Positions 1 to 7,448 of a stretch of DNA of 64,000 bases are shown here, one piece after another. The DNA lies in the NCBI GenBank assembly GCA_938023905.1, contig CALJCO010000011.1, positions 48,882 through 112,881 on the forward strand, read 5' to 3'. The position numbers and the translations under genes were made by a program. Origin of the DNA: an uncultured Collinsella sp. GTDB lineage: Bacteria; Actinomycetota; Coriobacteriia; Coriobacteriales; Coriobacteriaceae. Position 1 is the first letter of the stretch. Every line of letters begins with the position of its first letter. The notes beneath the pieces are model-generated. The model saw only the letters and a list, made by a program, of their open reading frames with translations, ran no database searches and was not told where the DNA came from.

Positions 1-101
1 GCCCCGCACGAGCCCTGCATGCCTGCGACAAACGCAGCTGTAGGGCCAAGACAGCCAAGTACCAATGCGACGGCGGCGATAGCGATATCTCGAGCGTTCA
101 T
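1..101 (-). CDS. Small exported or membrane protein, 5' end only
   Basis: The reverse strand has an ATG at 101 with GGAGGA nine bases upstream, and an open frame that leaves the window at its left edge after 33 codons. The visible start, MNARDIAIAAVALVLGC, is a short charged start followed by a hydrophobic run, so it is a signal peptide or first membrane helix. VLGC could be a lipobox, but hydrophobic residues continue beyond it. The product cannot be named from this fragment. It lies downstream of the secreted protein gene at 293-1069, on the same strand. Confidence 0.55.
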   Translation of the reverse strand, partial: MNARDIAIAAVALVLGCLGPTAAFVAGMQGSCG

Positions 102-211
102 GAGACCACTTCCTCCACGAGAAAGACCTTATTTCTCATGAACCAGTGTGCCCCGCATGCATACGCCCAGCGTACCGCCACGGTAAGGGCTCTGTTAACT
201 CAAACGCACAT

Positions 212-262
212 AAAGAAAGGGCGGCTTTACGTTGCCTAAAAGCTCAGCAAAGACGCCCGCCC
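212..262 (-). terminator. Weak terminator-like hairpin after the secreted protein gene
   Basis: On the minus strand GGGCGG pairs with CCGCCC, and inner CTTTGC pairs with GTAAAG apart from one mismatch. The hairpin is followed by TTTCTTT. It sits between the 293-1069 gene and the small gene at the left edge. The loop is long, so this is a moderate call. Confidence 0.35.
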
Positions 263-292
263 ATCATGTGCCTATTTTGCTCTGATGGCAGA

Positions 293-1069
293 TTACCAAC
301 CGGTATAGTAGTCGGTGGTTCCGGCAGCACAGCCGGAGTCATAGACCTTGCACTCGCCCTTGGAACCGGTAAACGTGGAGCCTTGGGCCTTATCGCCCGC
401 GGCAACGACGTAGTAGCCATCGGAATCGCGCCAAAAGCCCTCGGAATCCTGCGTCCATTCGCCCGTGCGGTGGTGATACAACACGTTGCTGCTGTAATAA
501 GTCTCGCGGCGGCCGTTATAGTTATTGACGCCGCTCGAGCGCGTCAGACCCGAGCCGTTCGCGTAATACGCAGCAGACGTGTAAGACAAGCCGGAGCAGG
601 CGTTGTAATACGAAGCCTGGGCGGCCTCGGCGGCCTCGGCCTCGGCTGCGGCGGCCTCGAGCGCTTCGCGCTTGGCATTCTCAAGCGCAGTGCGCAGCTC
701 ATCGAGCTCGGTCGACTTCGTGTCGACCTCCCCCATCGTCAACAGACTACCCGCACCGTCGATACAACCCTGCAGCACAGCGCGCTCGTCATCGGTAGCA
801 TAGTCGCCATACATATTCATAATGATCTGAGCGCGCATCTCAAGGGAATCGCGCTTGGCCTCCATCGAGGCGTTCCACTCCTGCATGGAACCATAACCAT
901 CGCCGCGATAATCGACGGGCTGCACCAGCGTCGCCTCGGACGGCGTAGATCCAACCGTATCGGATAGTGTTGCCGCGTGGGCATCAGTTGCGCCGGCGCC
1001 CGCCAAAAGTGCCACGGTCAGAGCGGCGGAAAGGGCGGCGGCTTTCGGTTTTCGTGAATCGATCCTCAT
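293..1069 (-). CDS. Secreted coiled-coil protein with C-terminal 3D/RlpA-like region
   Basis: The 258-residue product begins with a signal peptide (basic MRIDSRKPK, a hydrophobic core, then an AHA cleavage site near residue 32). Residues about 60-150 are charged and Ala/Glu-rich, including a run of AEAEAAEAA type, and look like a coiled coil, as in actinobacterial cell-wall hydrolases. The last 75 residues contain RRETYYSS, GYYVVAAGD and VYDSGCAAGT and end in YTGW. That resembles the small 3D/RlpA-like beta-barrel of cell-wall proteins, with an Asp and two Cys near the end. The start has GGAGG 11 bases upstream. The resemblance is from memory of the motif; the enzymatic role is unknown. Confidence 0.6.
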   Translation of the reverse strand: MRIDSRKPKAAALSAALTVALLAGAGATDAHAATLSDTVGSTPSEATLVQPVDYRGDGYGSMQEWNASMEAKRDSLEMRAQIIMNMYGDYATDDERAVLQGCIDGAGSLLTMGEVDTKSTELDELRTALENAKREALEAAAAEAEAAEAAQASYYNACSGLSYTSAAYYANGSGLTRSSGVNNYNGRRETYYSSNVLYHHRTGEWTQDSEGFWRDSDGYYVVAAGDKAQGSTFTGSKGECKVYDSGCAAGTTDYYTGW

Positions 1070-1281
1070 GTAGCTGGAAACCTCCGTAGTGCGTTTTTTG
1101 CTGCGTTTGAGCTGCGTGTGATTCGATCGCGCTGCATAGTACCCCGAGCAAATCGCGACCTGCGGTTTTACTCAAAAGGCGCACGTCAATTGCGTAAAAC
1201 TCACATCCTCTCAACAGGAGTTTTCCACATCTCGATTGCATAAAGCATGCCAAAAACCCTGTAACAGCGCCCTTCCTATGC

Positions 1282-1323
1282 AAAAAAGGCGCCTGTGCAA
1301 CCATTGTTCGCATAGGCGCCTTG
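1282..1323 (-). terminator. Intrinsic terminator of metY
   Basis: On the minus strand AAGGCGCCT pairs with AGGCGCCTT around a loop of about 20 bases, and the stem runs into TTTTTT. It lies 60 bp after the metY stop. The rest of the 1070-1382 gap holds only the 5' region of the secreted protein gene; no further gene is seen there. Confidence 0.8.
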
Positions 1324-1382
1324 AGCAGGCATTTTATGCAGTTATACCTATCGAGTCGCAAGGGGTCCTTGCACAAGTCGCC

Positions 1383-2693
1383 TTACTCGTCCAGCGCGGC
1401 GAAGGCCTGCTTCAGATCCCAAATGATGTCCTCGGCGTTCTCGGTACCGATGGAAAGACGAATCGTGGAGGGCGTGATGTTCTGCTCAGCGAGCTCCTCG
1501 GCAGAGAGCTGGGAGTGCGTGGTGGTAGCCGGGTGCACGACGAGCGACTTGACGTCGGCCACGTTGGCGAGCAGCGAGAACACCTGCAGATGATCGATGA
1601 ACTTCCAAGCTGCCTCCTGGCCACCCTTAATCTCAAAGGTAAAGATCGAGGCACCGCCGTTGGGGAAATACTGCTTGTAAAGCTCATGGTCGGGGTGCTC
1701 GGGCAGGCTCGGGTGGTTCACCTTGGCGACGTGGCTGTCACCAGTCAGGAACTCAACGACCTTCTTGGTGTTCTCGACATGACGGTCAACGCGCAACGAC
1801 AGAGTCTCGGTGCCCTGGAGCAGGACCCAGGCGTTGAACGGGCTGATGCAGGCGCCCTCGTCACGCAGCAGGATAGCGCGGACATAGGTCGCGAAGGCGG
1901 CGGGACCGGCAGCCTCGGCAAACGAAACACCGTGGTAGGAGGGGTTGGGCTCAGCGATCTGGGCGTACTTTCCGCTCGCCTTCCAATCGAAGTTACCGCC
2001 GTCGACAATCACACCGCCCAGCGAGGTACCGTGGCCGCCGATGAACTTGGTTGCGGAGTGGACGACGATGTTGGCACCATGCTCCAGCGGACGGAACAGA
2101 TACGGGGTGCCGAAGGTGTTGTCGACGACAACCGGCAGACCGTGCTTCTTGGCGATCTCGGAGATGGCGTCGATGTTGGGGATGTCGGAGTTGGGGTTGC
2201 CGAGCGTCTCGAGATAAATGACCGTGGTGTTGTCCTTGATGGCACCCTCGACCTCTTCCAGGTTATGGGCATCGACAAACGTGGTCTCGACGCCAAACTG
2301 GGAGAGCGTATGCTCCAGCAGGTTGTAGGAGCCACCGTAAATGGTCTTCTGAGCCACCACGTGGTCACCGGCCTGGGCAAGAGCCTGCAGGGTATAGGTG
2401 ATGGCAGCAGCGCCAGAGGCGACGGCAAGACCTGCCACGCCACCCTCGAGTGCGGCGATACGGTCCTCGAAGACGCCCTGGGTGGAGTTGGTCAGACGGC
2501 CGTAGATGTTACCGGCGTCGGCAAGACCAAAGCGGTCGGCGGCGTGCTGGGAGTTGCGGAACACATAGCTCGTGGTCTGGTAGATAGGCACGGCACGGGA
2601 GTCGGATGCAGGGTCGGCGCCCTCCTGGCCAACGTGCAACTGCAGGGTATCGAAACCAAAGGTGTGCTCGGGATTGTTGATGAACTGGCTCAT
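1383..2693 (-). CDS. metY: O-acetylhomoserine aminocarboxypropyltransferase (sulfhydrylase)
   Basis: This PLP enzyme makes homocysteine from O-acetyl-homoserine and sulfide, the direct sulfhydrylation route to methionine. The 436-residue length is that of the MetY branch of Cys/Met-metabolism PLP enzymes, longer than MetB or MetC. It has VPIYQTTSYVF near residue 35, IYGRLTNST near 63, and the PLP-binding lysine in HSATKFIGGHG (about residue 216). The C-terminal VVHPATTTHSQL motif is also typical. The ATG has AAGGAG six bases upstream. It is transcribed alone, ends at a terminator, and diverges from a LysR gene. The leader carries a Cys-codon mini-ORF, which suggests control by sulfur amino acids. 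Confidence 0.93.
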   Translation of the reverse strand: MSQFINNPEHTFGFDTLQLHVGQEGADPASDSRAVPIYQTTSYVFRNSQHAADRFGLADAGNIYGRLTNSTQGVFEDRIAALEGGVAGLAVASGAAAITYTLQALAQAGDHVVAQKTIYGGSYNLLEHTLSQFGVETTFVDAHNLEEVEGAIKDNTTVIYLETLGNPNSDIPNIDAISEIAKKHGLPVVVDNTFGTPYLFRPLEHGANIVVHSATKFIGGHGTSLGGVIVDGGNFDWKASGKYAQIAEPNPSYHGVSFAEAAGPAAFATYVRAILLRDEGACISPFNAWVLLQGTETLSLRVDRHVENTKKVVEFLTGDSHVAKVNHPSLPEHPDHELYKQYFPNGGASIFTFEIKGGQEAAWKFIDHLQVFSLLANVADVKSLVVHPATTTHSQLSAEELAEQNITPSTIRLSIGTENAEDIIWDLKQAFAALDE

Positions 2694-2748
2694 GATGATC
2701 TCCTTGATCGAACAAAAGTAAATAAATTAGAGAGAAGTAAGTCGCTGT

Positions 2749-2780
2749 CTCCTGATCACGCCAACGGGCGCAAACAGGAG
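2749..2780 (-). promoter_or_regulatory. Leader hairpin overlapping the Cys leader ORF
   Basis: In the metY leader CTCCTG pairs with CAGGAG, with CGCC/GGCG nested inside. The hairpin spans the last third of the 17-codon leader ORF and its stop, so ribosome position on that ORF would decide whether it can form. No U-run follows, so if regulatory it would act on translation, RNA stability or Rho rather than as an intrinsic terminator. Confidence 0.4.
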
Positions 2781-2809
2781 CCCGGCATTCGTCTTGGCAA
2801 GCAATTCAT
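2756..2809 (-). CDS. Cys-containing leader peptide upstream of metY
   Basis: A 17-codon frame (MNCLPRRMPGSCLRPLA) starts at an ATG that follows AAAGGAGG by seven bases, a Shine-Dalgarno as good as that of metY itself. It lies inside the roughly 175-nt metY leader, 62 bases before the metY ATG, and has Cys at positions 3 and 12 and Met at 1 and 8. Cys-bearing upstream ORFs that act as attenuators of sulfur genes are known in mycobacteria; that this one works so is inferred. The strong RBS and the overlap with a hairpin are the direct evidence. Confidence 0.5.
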   Translation of the reverse strand: MNCLPRRMPGSCLRPLA

Positions 2810-2877
2810 ATGCGGGCCTCCTTTCGCATCCCGGTTCCGTGGTTGGCTTAATTACCTACCGCCTTTGTGTGTTTTTA

Positions 2878-2906
2878 ATAGTACGGGCATTGCTTCGCTC
2901 GGTCAA
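2878..2906 (-). promoter_or_regulatory. metY promoter
   Basis: On the minus strand TTGACC (2901-2906) and TACTAT (2878-2883) are separated by exactly 17 bases, close to the housekeeping sigma consensus. Transcription would start near 2870, leaving a leader of about 175 nt. Confidence 0.75.
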
Positions 2907-2926
2907 TCACTTAAAAGCGCTAACCT

Positions 2927-2947
2927 GTTATCGGTTTTTTAGATAAC
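2927..2947. promoter_or_regulatory. LysR-type operator (GTTATC-N9-GATAAC)
   Basis: This is a perfect 6-bp inverted repeat with a 9-bp spacer, which includes the T-N11-A and ATC-N9-GAT forms typical of LysR boxes. Its centre lies about 66 bp upstream of the predicted metY start point, the usual place for a LysR recognition site. It also sits just before the LysR gene's own ribosome-binding site, which fits autoregulation. Confidence 0.6.
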
Positions 2948-2967
2948 AATCGAAAGGACGGATGCCG

Positions 2968-3870
2968 ATGACCCTCCAGCAGCTTCGCTTTTTGATCGCC
3001 GTGGCAGAGTCCGGTTCGATCAACGCCGCAGCTCAGCGCCTCTATACCGCACAGTCCAATATCTCCAACGCCGTCAAAAGCCTGGAACAGGAACTCCATA
3101 TCGAAATCTTTACGCGCTCTAGCCGCGGTGTTGCACTCACCAACGACGGCACCGAGCTTTTGGGTTATGCACGCCAGGTCGTAGAGCAGGCCGACATGCT
3201 CGAGGCCCGCTACGAGGACGGCGGTACACCTCGGGCCCGCCTTGCCATCTCGGCCCAACACTACGCGTTTTCGGTCGAGGCCTTTGTCAACGTAGTCGAG
3301 CGCTGCCGCGACAGCAAGTTCGAGTTCATCATGCGCGAGACCACCACATCGCAGATCATTGATGACGTCCGTGCGTTTCGCAGCGATATCGGCATCCTCT
3401 ATCTGGACGACTTTAACGCCCGCGTTCTGCAGAAGGCTTTTGCCGATGCCCGCGCAAGCTTCCACCCCCTATTCGACGCGACGGTCCACGTCTTCATTAG
3501 CGAGCGCCACCCGCTCGCCCGCCGCCCTCAGCTGTCCCTTGCCGACCTCACGCCCTATACGCGCTACAGCTTTGAGCAGGGAACCTCAAACTCCTTCTAT
3601 TACGCCGAGGAACCTTTTAGCTATATCCCTTGCGACCGCAACATACGAGTCTCGGACCGCGGAACACTTACTAACTTACTTATCACGTCGAACGGTTACA
3701 CCCTGTCGACCGGCGTCCTCTCCAATGAAATGCAATGGGGTATGGCATCGATCCCGTTAGCAGACGCCCCAACGATGCACGTAGGCTATATCATGCACGA
3801 CGAGCGCAAGCCCTCTCCCCTCTTGCAGCAATACCTCGATGAGCTCAACCGCATCATCCATGCCAACTAA
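2968..3870 (+). CDS. LysR-family transcriptional regulator, probable metY regulator
   Basis: This has the N-terminal winged helix-turn-helix of the LysR family (residues 1-60: TLQQLRFLIAVAESGSI, then AAQRLYTAQSNISNAVKSLE) and a C-terminal co-inducer domain to residue 300. An earlier ATG at 2962 is in frame, but the AAAGGA ribosome site is only three bases from it and nine from 2968, so 2968 is preferred. The gene is divergent from metY across a shared region with a LysR box, so control of metY and of itself is the simplest reading. The ligand is unknown; O-acetylserine or O-acetylhomoserine would fit by analogy with CysB and related regulators. Confidence 0.85.
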   Translation: MTLQQLRFLIAVAESGSINAAAQRLYTAQSNISNAVKSLEQELHIEIFTRSSRGVALTNDGTELLGYARQVVEQADMLEARYEDGGTPRARLAISAQHYAFSVEAFVNVVERCRDSKFEFIMRETTTSQIIDDVRAFRSDIGILYLDDFNARVLQKAFADARASFHPLFDATVHVFISERHPLARRPQLSLADLTPYTRYSFEQGTSNSFYYAEEPFSYIPCDRNIRVSDRGTLTNLLITSNGYTLSTGVLSNEMQWGMASIPLADAPTMHVGYIMHDERKPSPLLQQYLDELNRIIHAN

Positions 3871-3969
3871 CTGTCGGAAGACGGGGTAGAAATCATAGAT
3901 TGCTAGCCCCCGGCGGGCATGGCGCTACAATGGTCACTCGCACGAAACATACCCAACGAAAGGAACCAT

Positions 3970-4455
3970 GTGAAGGTCATCATCTATACCGACGGCTCGG
4001 CCCGATCAAATCCGGGACGCGGCGGCTACGGCGCCGTGCTCAAATACACCAACCCCGCCGGCAAGACCTTCACCTCCGAGCTTTCGCGCGGTTACGCCAA
4101 GACCACCAACAACCGCATGGAGCTCATGGCCGTTATCGTGGCGCTCGAGGCACTCAACCGCCCCTGCGAGGTCGAAGTCCATTCCGATTCGCAGTACGTC
4201 GTCAACGCCTTCAACAAGCACTGGATTGACGGATGGAAAAAACGCGGATGGAAAACCGCCAACAAGCAGCCCGTCAAGAACCGCGACCTGTGGGAGCGCC
4301 TGCTCGCCGCCAAGAGCAAGCACAAGGTTGAGTTCATCTGGGTTAAGGGTCACGCCGGTCACGAGCTCAACGAGCGCTGCGATGAGCTCGCCACCACGGC
4401 GGCCGACGGCAGCAACCTCGATATCGACACCGGCTTTAACGAGAGCGACCTGTAA
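3970..4455 (+). CDS. rnhA: Ribonuclease HI
   Basis: It cleaves the RNA strand of RNA-DNA hybrids. The start is GTG at 3970, five bases after AAAGGA, giving 161 residues, the usual length of bacterial RNase HI. The metal-binding set is visible: Asp8 in [11 protein letters not shown], Glu51 in NNRMELMA, Asp73 in HSDSQYVV and Asp138 in NERCDELA, with VKGHAGH before the last. The basic handle [15 protein letters not shown] is present. The frame remains open upstream to an ATG at 3919, but that start would add residues unlike the family. It heads a same-strand run with the next three genes. Confidence 0.93.
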   Translation: MKVIIYTDGSARSNPGRGGYGAVLKYTNPAGKTFTSELSRGYAKTTNNRMELMAVIVALEALNRPCEVEVHSDSQYVVNAFNKHWIDGWKKRGWKTANKQPVKNRDLWERLLAAKSKHKVEFIWVKGHAGHELNERCDELATTAADGSNLDIDTGFNESDL

Positions 4456-4528
4456 TAGCGTTTTCGCGCAGCTTTATATCCCCACGCGCTACACTCATCC
4501 TGTAGACCAAACAACGCAAGGGGGACGT

Positions 4529-5635
4529 ATGCTGCGCATCGCGACCATCGGCACATCCATGATTACCGACGACTTTATCCAGGTCGTCAACGCCAACGAC
4601 CAAGCCGCGTTTGTGGGCACGCTCTCGCGCAATGCAGATCGCGGTGCTGCCTTTACCGCCGAGCGCGGCGGCGAGCGTAACTTCACCGCACTTGACGAGC
4701 TTGCGTCCGCCGACGACGTCGACGCCGTCTACATCGGCAGCCCCAATGCGCTCCACTACGAGCAGGCGCTCGCCTGTATCGCCGGCGGCAAGCACGTCAT
4801 CGTCGAGAAGCCCTTCTGCGCAACCGAAGCGCAGGCGCTGGAAGTCTTCCGCGCTGCCGAGGCAGCAGGTGTCGTAGCCCTCGAGGCCATGCGCCCCCTC
4901 CACGATCCCGCCTTCCACGCCATCGAGGACGCCCTGGGCGAGATCGTCCCCATCCGCCGCGCCTCATTGCGCTTTGGCAAATATTCCTCGCGCTACAACG
5001 AGATTCTCGCGGGACGCGCCACCAATATCTTCGACTGCAATATGGCATCGGGTTCCCTCATGGACATTGGTGTCTACACCGTCGAGCCCATGGTCGAGAT
5101 TTTCGGCATGCCCTCCGGCCTTACGAGCATGGCTACTCTGCTCGACCCCACCACGCAAGAGCTCACCCATGGCCCCATCGATGGCTGCGGTTCCATCCTC
5201 GCCAGCTACGGCGGTGGCCGTATCTCCGTCGAGCTCGCGCACTCCAAAATTACGAATGACCTACTGCCCTCGCAGATCGAAGGCGAGCGTGGCACTATCC
5301 AGATCGACCATCTGTCCACGCCCCGCAACGTCCGCATCGACTATCGCGGCGACGTCGTACGCGGCTCGGCGACCGAGGCGCCGCGCGAACAGAGCGACAA
5401 CGGCCGCGTGCTCGACCTGCCCAAATCGAGCAACACCATGGAATACGAACTCGCAGACTTTATCACCGCCATCGGCGGCATCGATAACGTCAAGGAAGAG
5501 ATTTGGGAGACCCCGGCGGGACGTCACGAGCTTGGCCACTACCGCGATGTCACGCTCGTCTCACTGCGCATCATGGATGCCGTGCGTCAGCAGGCGGGTA
5601 TCGCCTTCCCCGCTGACTCTAACAAGCAGGCATAG
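4529..5635 (+). CDS. Gfo/Idh/MocA-family NAD(P)-dependent oxidoreductase
   Basis: A 368-residue dehydrogenase with an N-terminal Rossmann fold (MLRIATIGTSMI) and the family's EKP motif, GGKHVIVEKPF, whose Lys94 is the expected catalytic lysine. The C-terminal domain has GSLMDIGVYTVEP. Enzymes of this family oxidise or reduce sugars, inositols or related polyols; substrate cannot be read from the sequence. The ATG at 4529 follows GGGGG by six bases. The stop is two bases before the acylphosphatase start, so the two are probably co-transcribed. Confidence 0.85.
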   Translation: MLRIATIGTSMITDDFIQVVNANDQAAFVGTLSRNADRGAAFTAERGGERNFTALDELASADDVDAVYIGSPNALHYEQALACIAGGKHVIVEKPFCATEAQALEVFRAAEAAGVVALEAMRPLHDPAFHAIEDALGEIVPIRRASLRFGKYSSRYNEILAGRATNIFDCNMASGSLMDIGVYTVEPMVEIFGMPSGLTSMATLLDPTTQELTHGPIDGCGSILASYGGGRISVELAHSKITNDLLPSQIEGERGTIQIDHLSTPRNVRIDYRGDVVRGSATEAPREQSDNGRVLDLPKSSNTMEYELADFITAIGGIDNVKEEIWETPAGRHELGHYRDVTLVSLRIMDAVRQQAGIAFPADSNKQA

Positions 5636-5637
5636 CG

Positions 5638-6048
5638 ATGGGTTTTTTCGACAAGCTTTTCTCGGGCGTCACCGGCGGCAGCCGCGAACCCCAAAAGCCC
5701 TCTGGCGTCGAGCTTGAGCTGCGCCGTAGGCTCACCGTGCTCGCAAGCGACGAGGCCACTCAAGACGCCCCGCAGCGCTATTTCCTGCGGTGGGAGGGAC
5801 AGGTCCAGGGCGTCGGTTTCCGCTTCACCAACACCAACCTCGCGCAGGCACGCGCACTCACCGGCTGGGTGCGTAACATGGAAGACGGCTCAGTCGAGAT
5901 GGAGATACAGGGAGCTCCGGCAAGCATCCTATCTCATCTCGAGGCGCTTCATGCCTCCTACGAGCGCATGGGAACGCGTTTTCGCCTCGTAGACGCCCAG
6001 GTCCGAACCCCACTTGCCAATGAAGACGGTTTCAGTCCTCATTATTAG
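5638..6048 (+). CDS. acyP: Acylphosphatase with N-terminal extension
   Basis: It hydrolyses carboxyl-phosphate bonds of small acyl phosphates. The acylphosphatase fold occupies residues about 47-136, with the phosphate loop GQVQGVGFRFT (Arg62) and the catalytic Asn80 in GWVRNMEDGSVE. The family is normally about 90-95 residues; this protein has about 45 extra at the N terminus, beginning MGFFDKLFSG, which looks amphipathic and could touch the membrane. The start lies two bases after the oxidoreductase stop, so the genes are likely coupled. Confidence 0.85.
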   Translation: MGFFDKLFSGVTGGSREPQKPSGVELELRRRLTVLASDEATQDAPQRYFLRWEGQVQGVGFRFTNTNLAQARALTGWVRNMEDGSVEMEIQGAPASILSHLEALHASYERMGTRFRLVDAQVRTPLANEDGFSPHY

Positions 6049-6109
6049 TATTGTGTGCTAAATACGGTATCATTTACCTACGACCGTTAATAGAAAAGAG
6101 GCGAGGCGC

Positions 6110-6490
6110 ATGGCGGTGCAAAGAAGGAATACCAGGCAGCGAAAGCTGGTTCTTGACGCCGTGCGCCAAAGCTATAACCATCCCACCGCCGACGAAATCT
6201 ACAACGTCGTGCGGACGCAGGATGACAAAATCAGCCGCGGTACGGTCTACCGCAATCTCAATCTCTTGGCCGACGCCGGCGAGATCCTCTCCATCAAGAC
6301 GCCGGGCGGCAGCCGCTTCGATCGCACCATCGAGCCGCATGCGCATATCATCTGCACCTCGTGCAGCCGCGTCATCGACGTACCGCTCCCCTTCGATGCC
6401 CAGCTCGACGCCAAGGCGTCCGAGCAAATCGGCTGGCACGTCACGTCGCACTACACCATCTTCGAGGGTCTCTGCCCCGACTGCCGGTAG
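6110..6490 (+). CDS. perR: Fur-family repressor, PerR type
   Basis: A 126-residue metalloregulator. The N-terminal winged helix (HPTADEIYNVVR, ISRGTVYRNLNLL) is followed by a metal-binding dimerisation domain. Ligands spaced as in Bacillus PerR are present: His24, Asp71, His77, His79 and Asp90 for the regulatory metal, and the structural zinc pairs CTSC (82/85) and CPDC (122/125). Asp rather than Glu at position 90 (VIDV) is the residue linked to peroxide sensing in PerR, so PerR is favoured over Fur. The symbol is by motif only. An AGAGGCGAGG ribosome site precedes the ATG. Confidence 0.8.
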   Translation: MAVQRRNTRQRKLVLDAVRQSYNHPTADEIYNVVRTQDDKISRGTVYRNLNLLADAGEILSIKTPGGSRFDRTIEPHAHIICTSCSRVIDVPLPFDAQLDAKASEQIGWHVTSHYTIFEGLCPDCR

Positions 6491-6495
6491 ATGTT

Positions 6496-6562
6496 TGGGA
6501 CATGCCTTAAAATCCACCTTTCCGCACTTTGCAGCAAAAAGTAGATTTCTAGACACGTCCCA
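6496..6562. repeat. Long imperfect palindrome between perR and HAD gene
   Basis: Read on the minus strand, TGGGACGTG pairs with CATGTCCCA (one G-U), then an internal loop, then AAATCTACTTTT pairs with GGAAAGGTGGATTT using G-U pairs. It lies between the ends of two convergent genes. It has no U-run, so it is not a classic terminator. Confidence 0.6.
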
Positions 6563-6567
6563 GATAT

Positions 6568-7365
6568 CTACTCGGCGAGCAGACGACGTAGCTCTTCTTC
6601 GACCGTGCGCACGTAGCGGACGCGGTCGTTGATGCCGCGCATGGTGGGGTTGCAGCTCTCCATCAGATAGGGATGGCCCACGGCGTTGAGCATGTCGCGA
6701 TCGTTCTCATTGTCGCCAAACGCCATCATCTCATCGGGCGAAATCCCCAGGGCACGACCGTAATCGGCAAGCGCGGAGCCCTTGCCCGAACCGAAACCGA
6801 TAAAGTCCGTCCATTCGGTTCCCGACGTCATCACATCGACACGGTCGCTAAAGAGGCGCTCGAAATACTCCAGGGCCGCCGGCTGCTCCACCTCGGGCGT
6901 CTGGAAGGCAATCTTAATGACGTCCTCGTCGATGTCCTCGGGACGATCGACCACCGCCACATCGCAGTGGACCTCATAGCGCAAATGGTCGACGAACGCA
7001 TCGTTGCCGCTCATGGTGTAGAGGTGCCCCTCACACGAAAGGGTCACGTCGGCATGGGGATACGCAACCACGGCATTCGCGATATCCATAGCAAGGCTAC
7101 GCTCCATGGAACGCTTGACAACGGCACGCCCCTCGCTCATCACCAGGGCTCCGTTTTCGCATACATAGGCGAGCTCATCGGCCACCGGGGCAAACAGGTA
7201 GCGCAAGCTCGCATATTGACGGCCGCTCGCCGGCATAAACACGATACCGCGACGATGCAGCTCATCGATAAGCTCAAAGGCCTCGGAACGCGGCTCGCGC
7301 TCCCCCGGATGCAGCAACGTGCCGTCCAAATCGCATGCAATCAGCTTGATTCCCTCAAGACCCAT
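6568..7365 (-). CDS. Cof-type HAD-superfamily hydrolase
   Basis: A 265-residue haloacid dehalogenase-type phosphatase of the Cof/YbiV class. Motif I is ACDLDGTLL (Asp12 nucleophile, Asp14), motif II is in FMPASGRQY, and motif IV is FGDNENDRDML, with the lysine motif in GSGKGSALADYG before it. The middle cap domain (about residues 85-185) is of the Cof type. These enzymes usually act on sugar phosphates or similar small phosphates; the substrate is not predictable here. The chosen ATG at 7365 follows GGGGGAAAG. The upstream 20 codons of open frame overlap a palindrome and are not used. Confidence 0.88.
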   Translation of the reverse strand: MGLEGIKLIACDLDGTLLHPGEREPRSEAFELIDELHRRGIVFMPASGRQYASLRYLFAPVADELAYVCENGALVMSEGRAVVKRSMERSLAMDIANAVVAYPHADVTLSCEGHLYTMSGNDAFVDHLRYEVHCDVAVVDRPEDIDEDVIKIAFQTPEVEQPAALEYFERLFSDRVDVMTSGTEWTDFIGFGSGKGSALADYGRALGISPDEMMAFGDNENDRDMLNAVGHPYLMESCNPTMRGINDRVRYVRTVEEELRRLLAE

Positions 7366-7393
7366 ATGCTTTCCCCCAAAGCACCTCATCAAC

Positions 7394-7438
7394 AGTAAGA
7401 CGGACTTTGAATAGTTGCCTCTCAAAGTCCGTCTTACT
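7394..7438. repeat. Perfect 17-bp inverted repeat after the UreE-like gene
   Basis: Bases 7394-7410 and 7422-7438 are exact reverse complements (AGTAAGACGGACTTTGA in one arm) around an 11-base loop. It starts 11 bases after the UreE-like stop on the minus strand. No run of U follows, so it is either a non-canonical terminator or a mobile palindrome. Confidence 0.75.
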
Positions 7439-7448
7439 CATACGCACG

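Noticed and set aside
1236..2942. Long plus-strand open frame opposite metY
   Set aside because: It is the complement of a clear metY gene; it has no family motifs, and high-GC codon bias makes such antisense frames common.
2694..2967. SAM or other riboswitch in the metY leader
   Set aside because: No known riboswitch core was recognised; the leader ORF and hairpin explain the structure better.
3919..3969. Upstream ATG start for RNase HI
   Set aside because: It would add 17 residues unlike the family, and the ribosome site is placed for the GTG at 3970.
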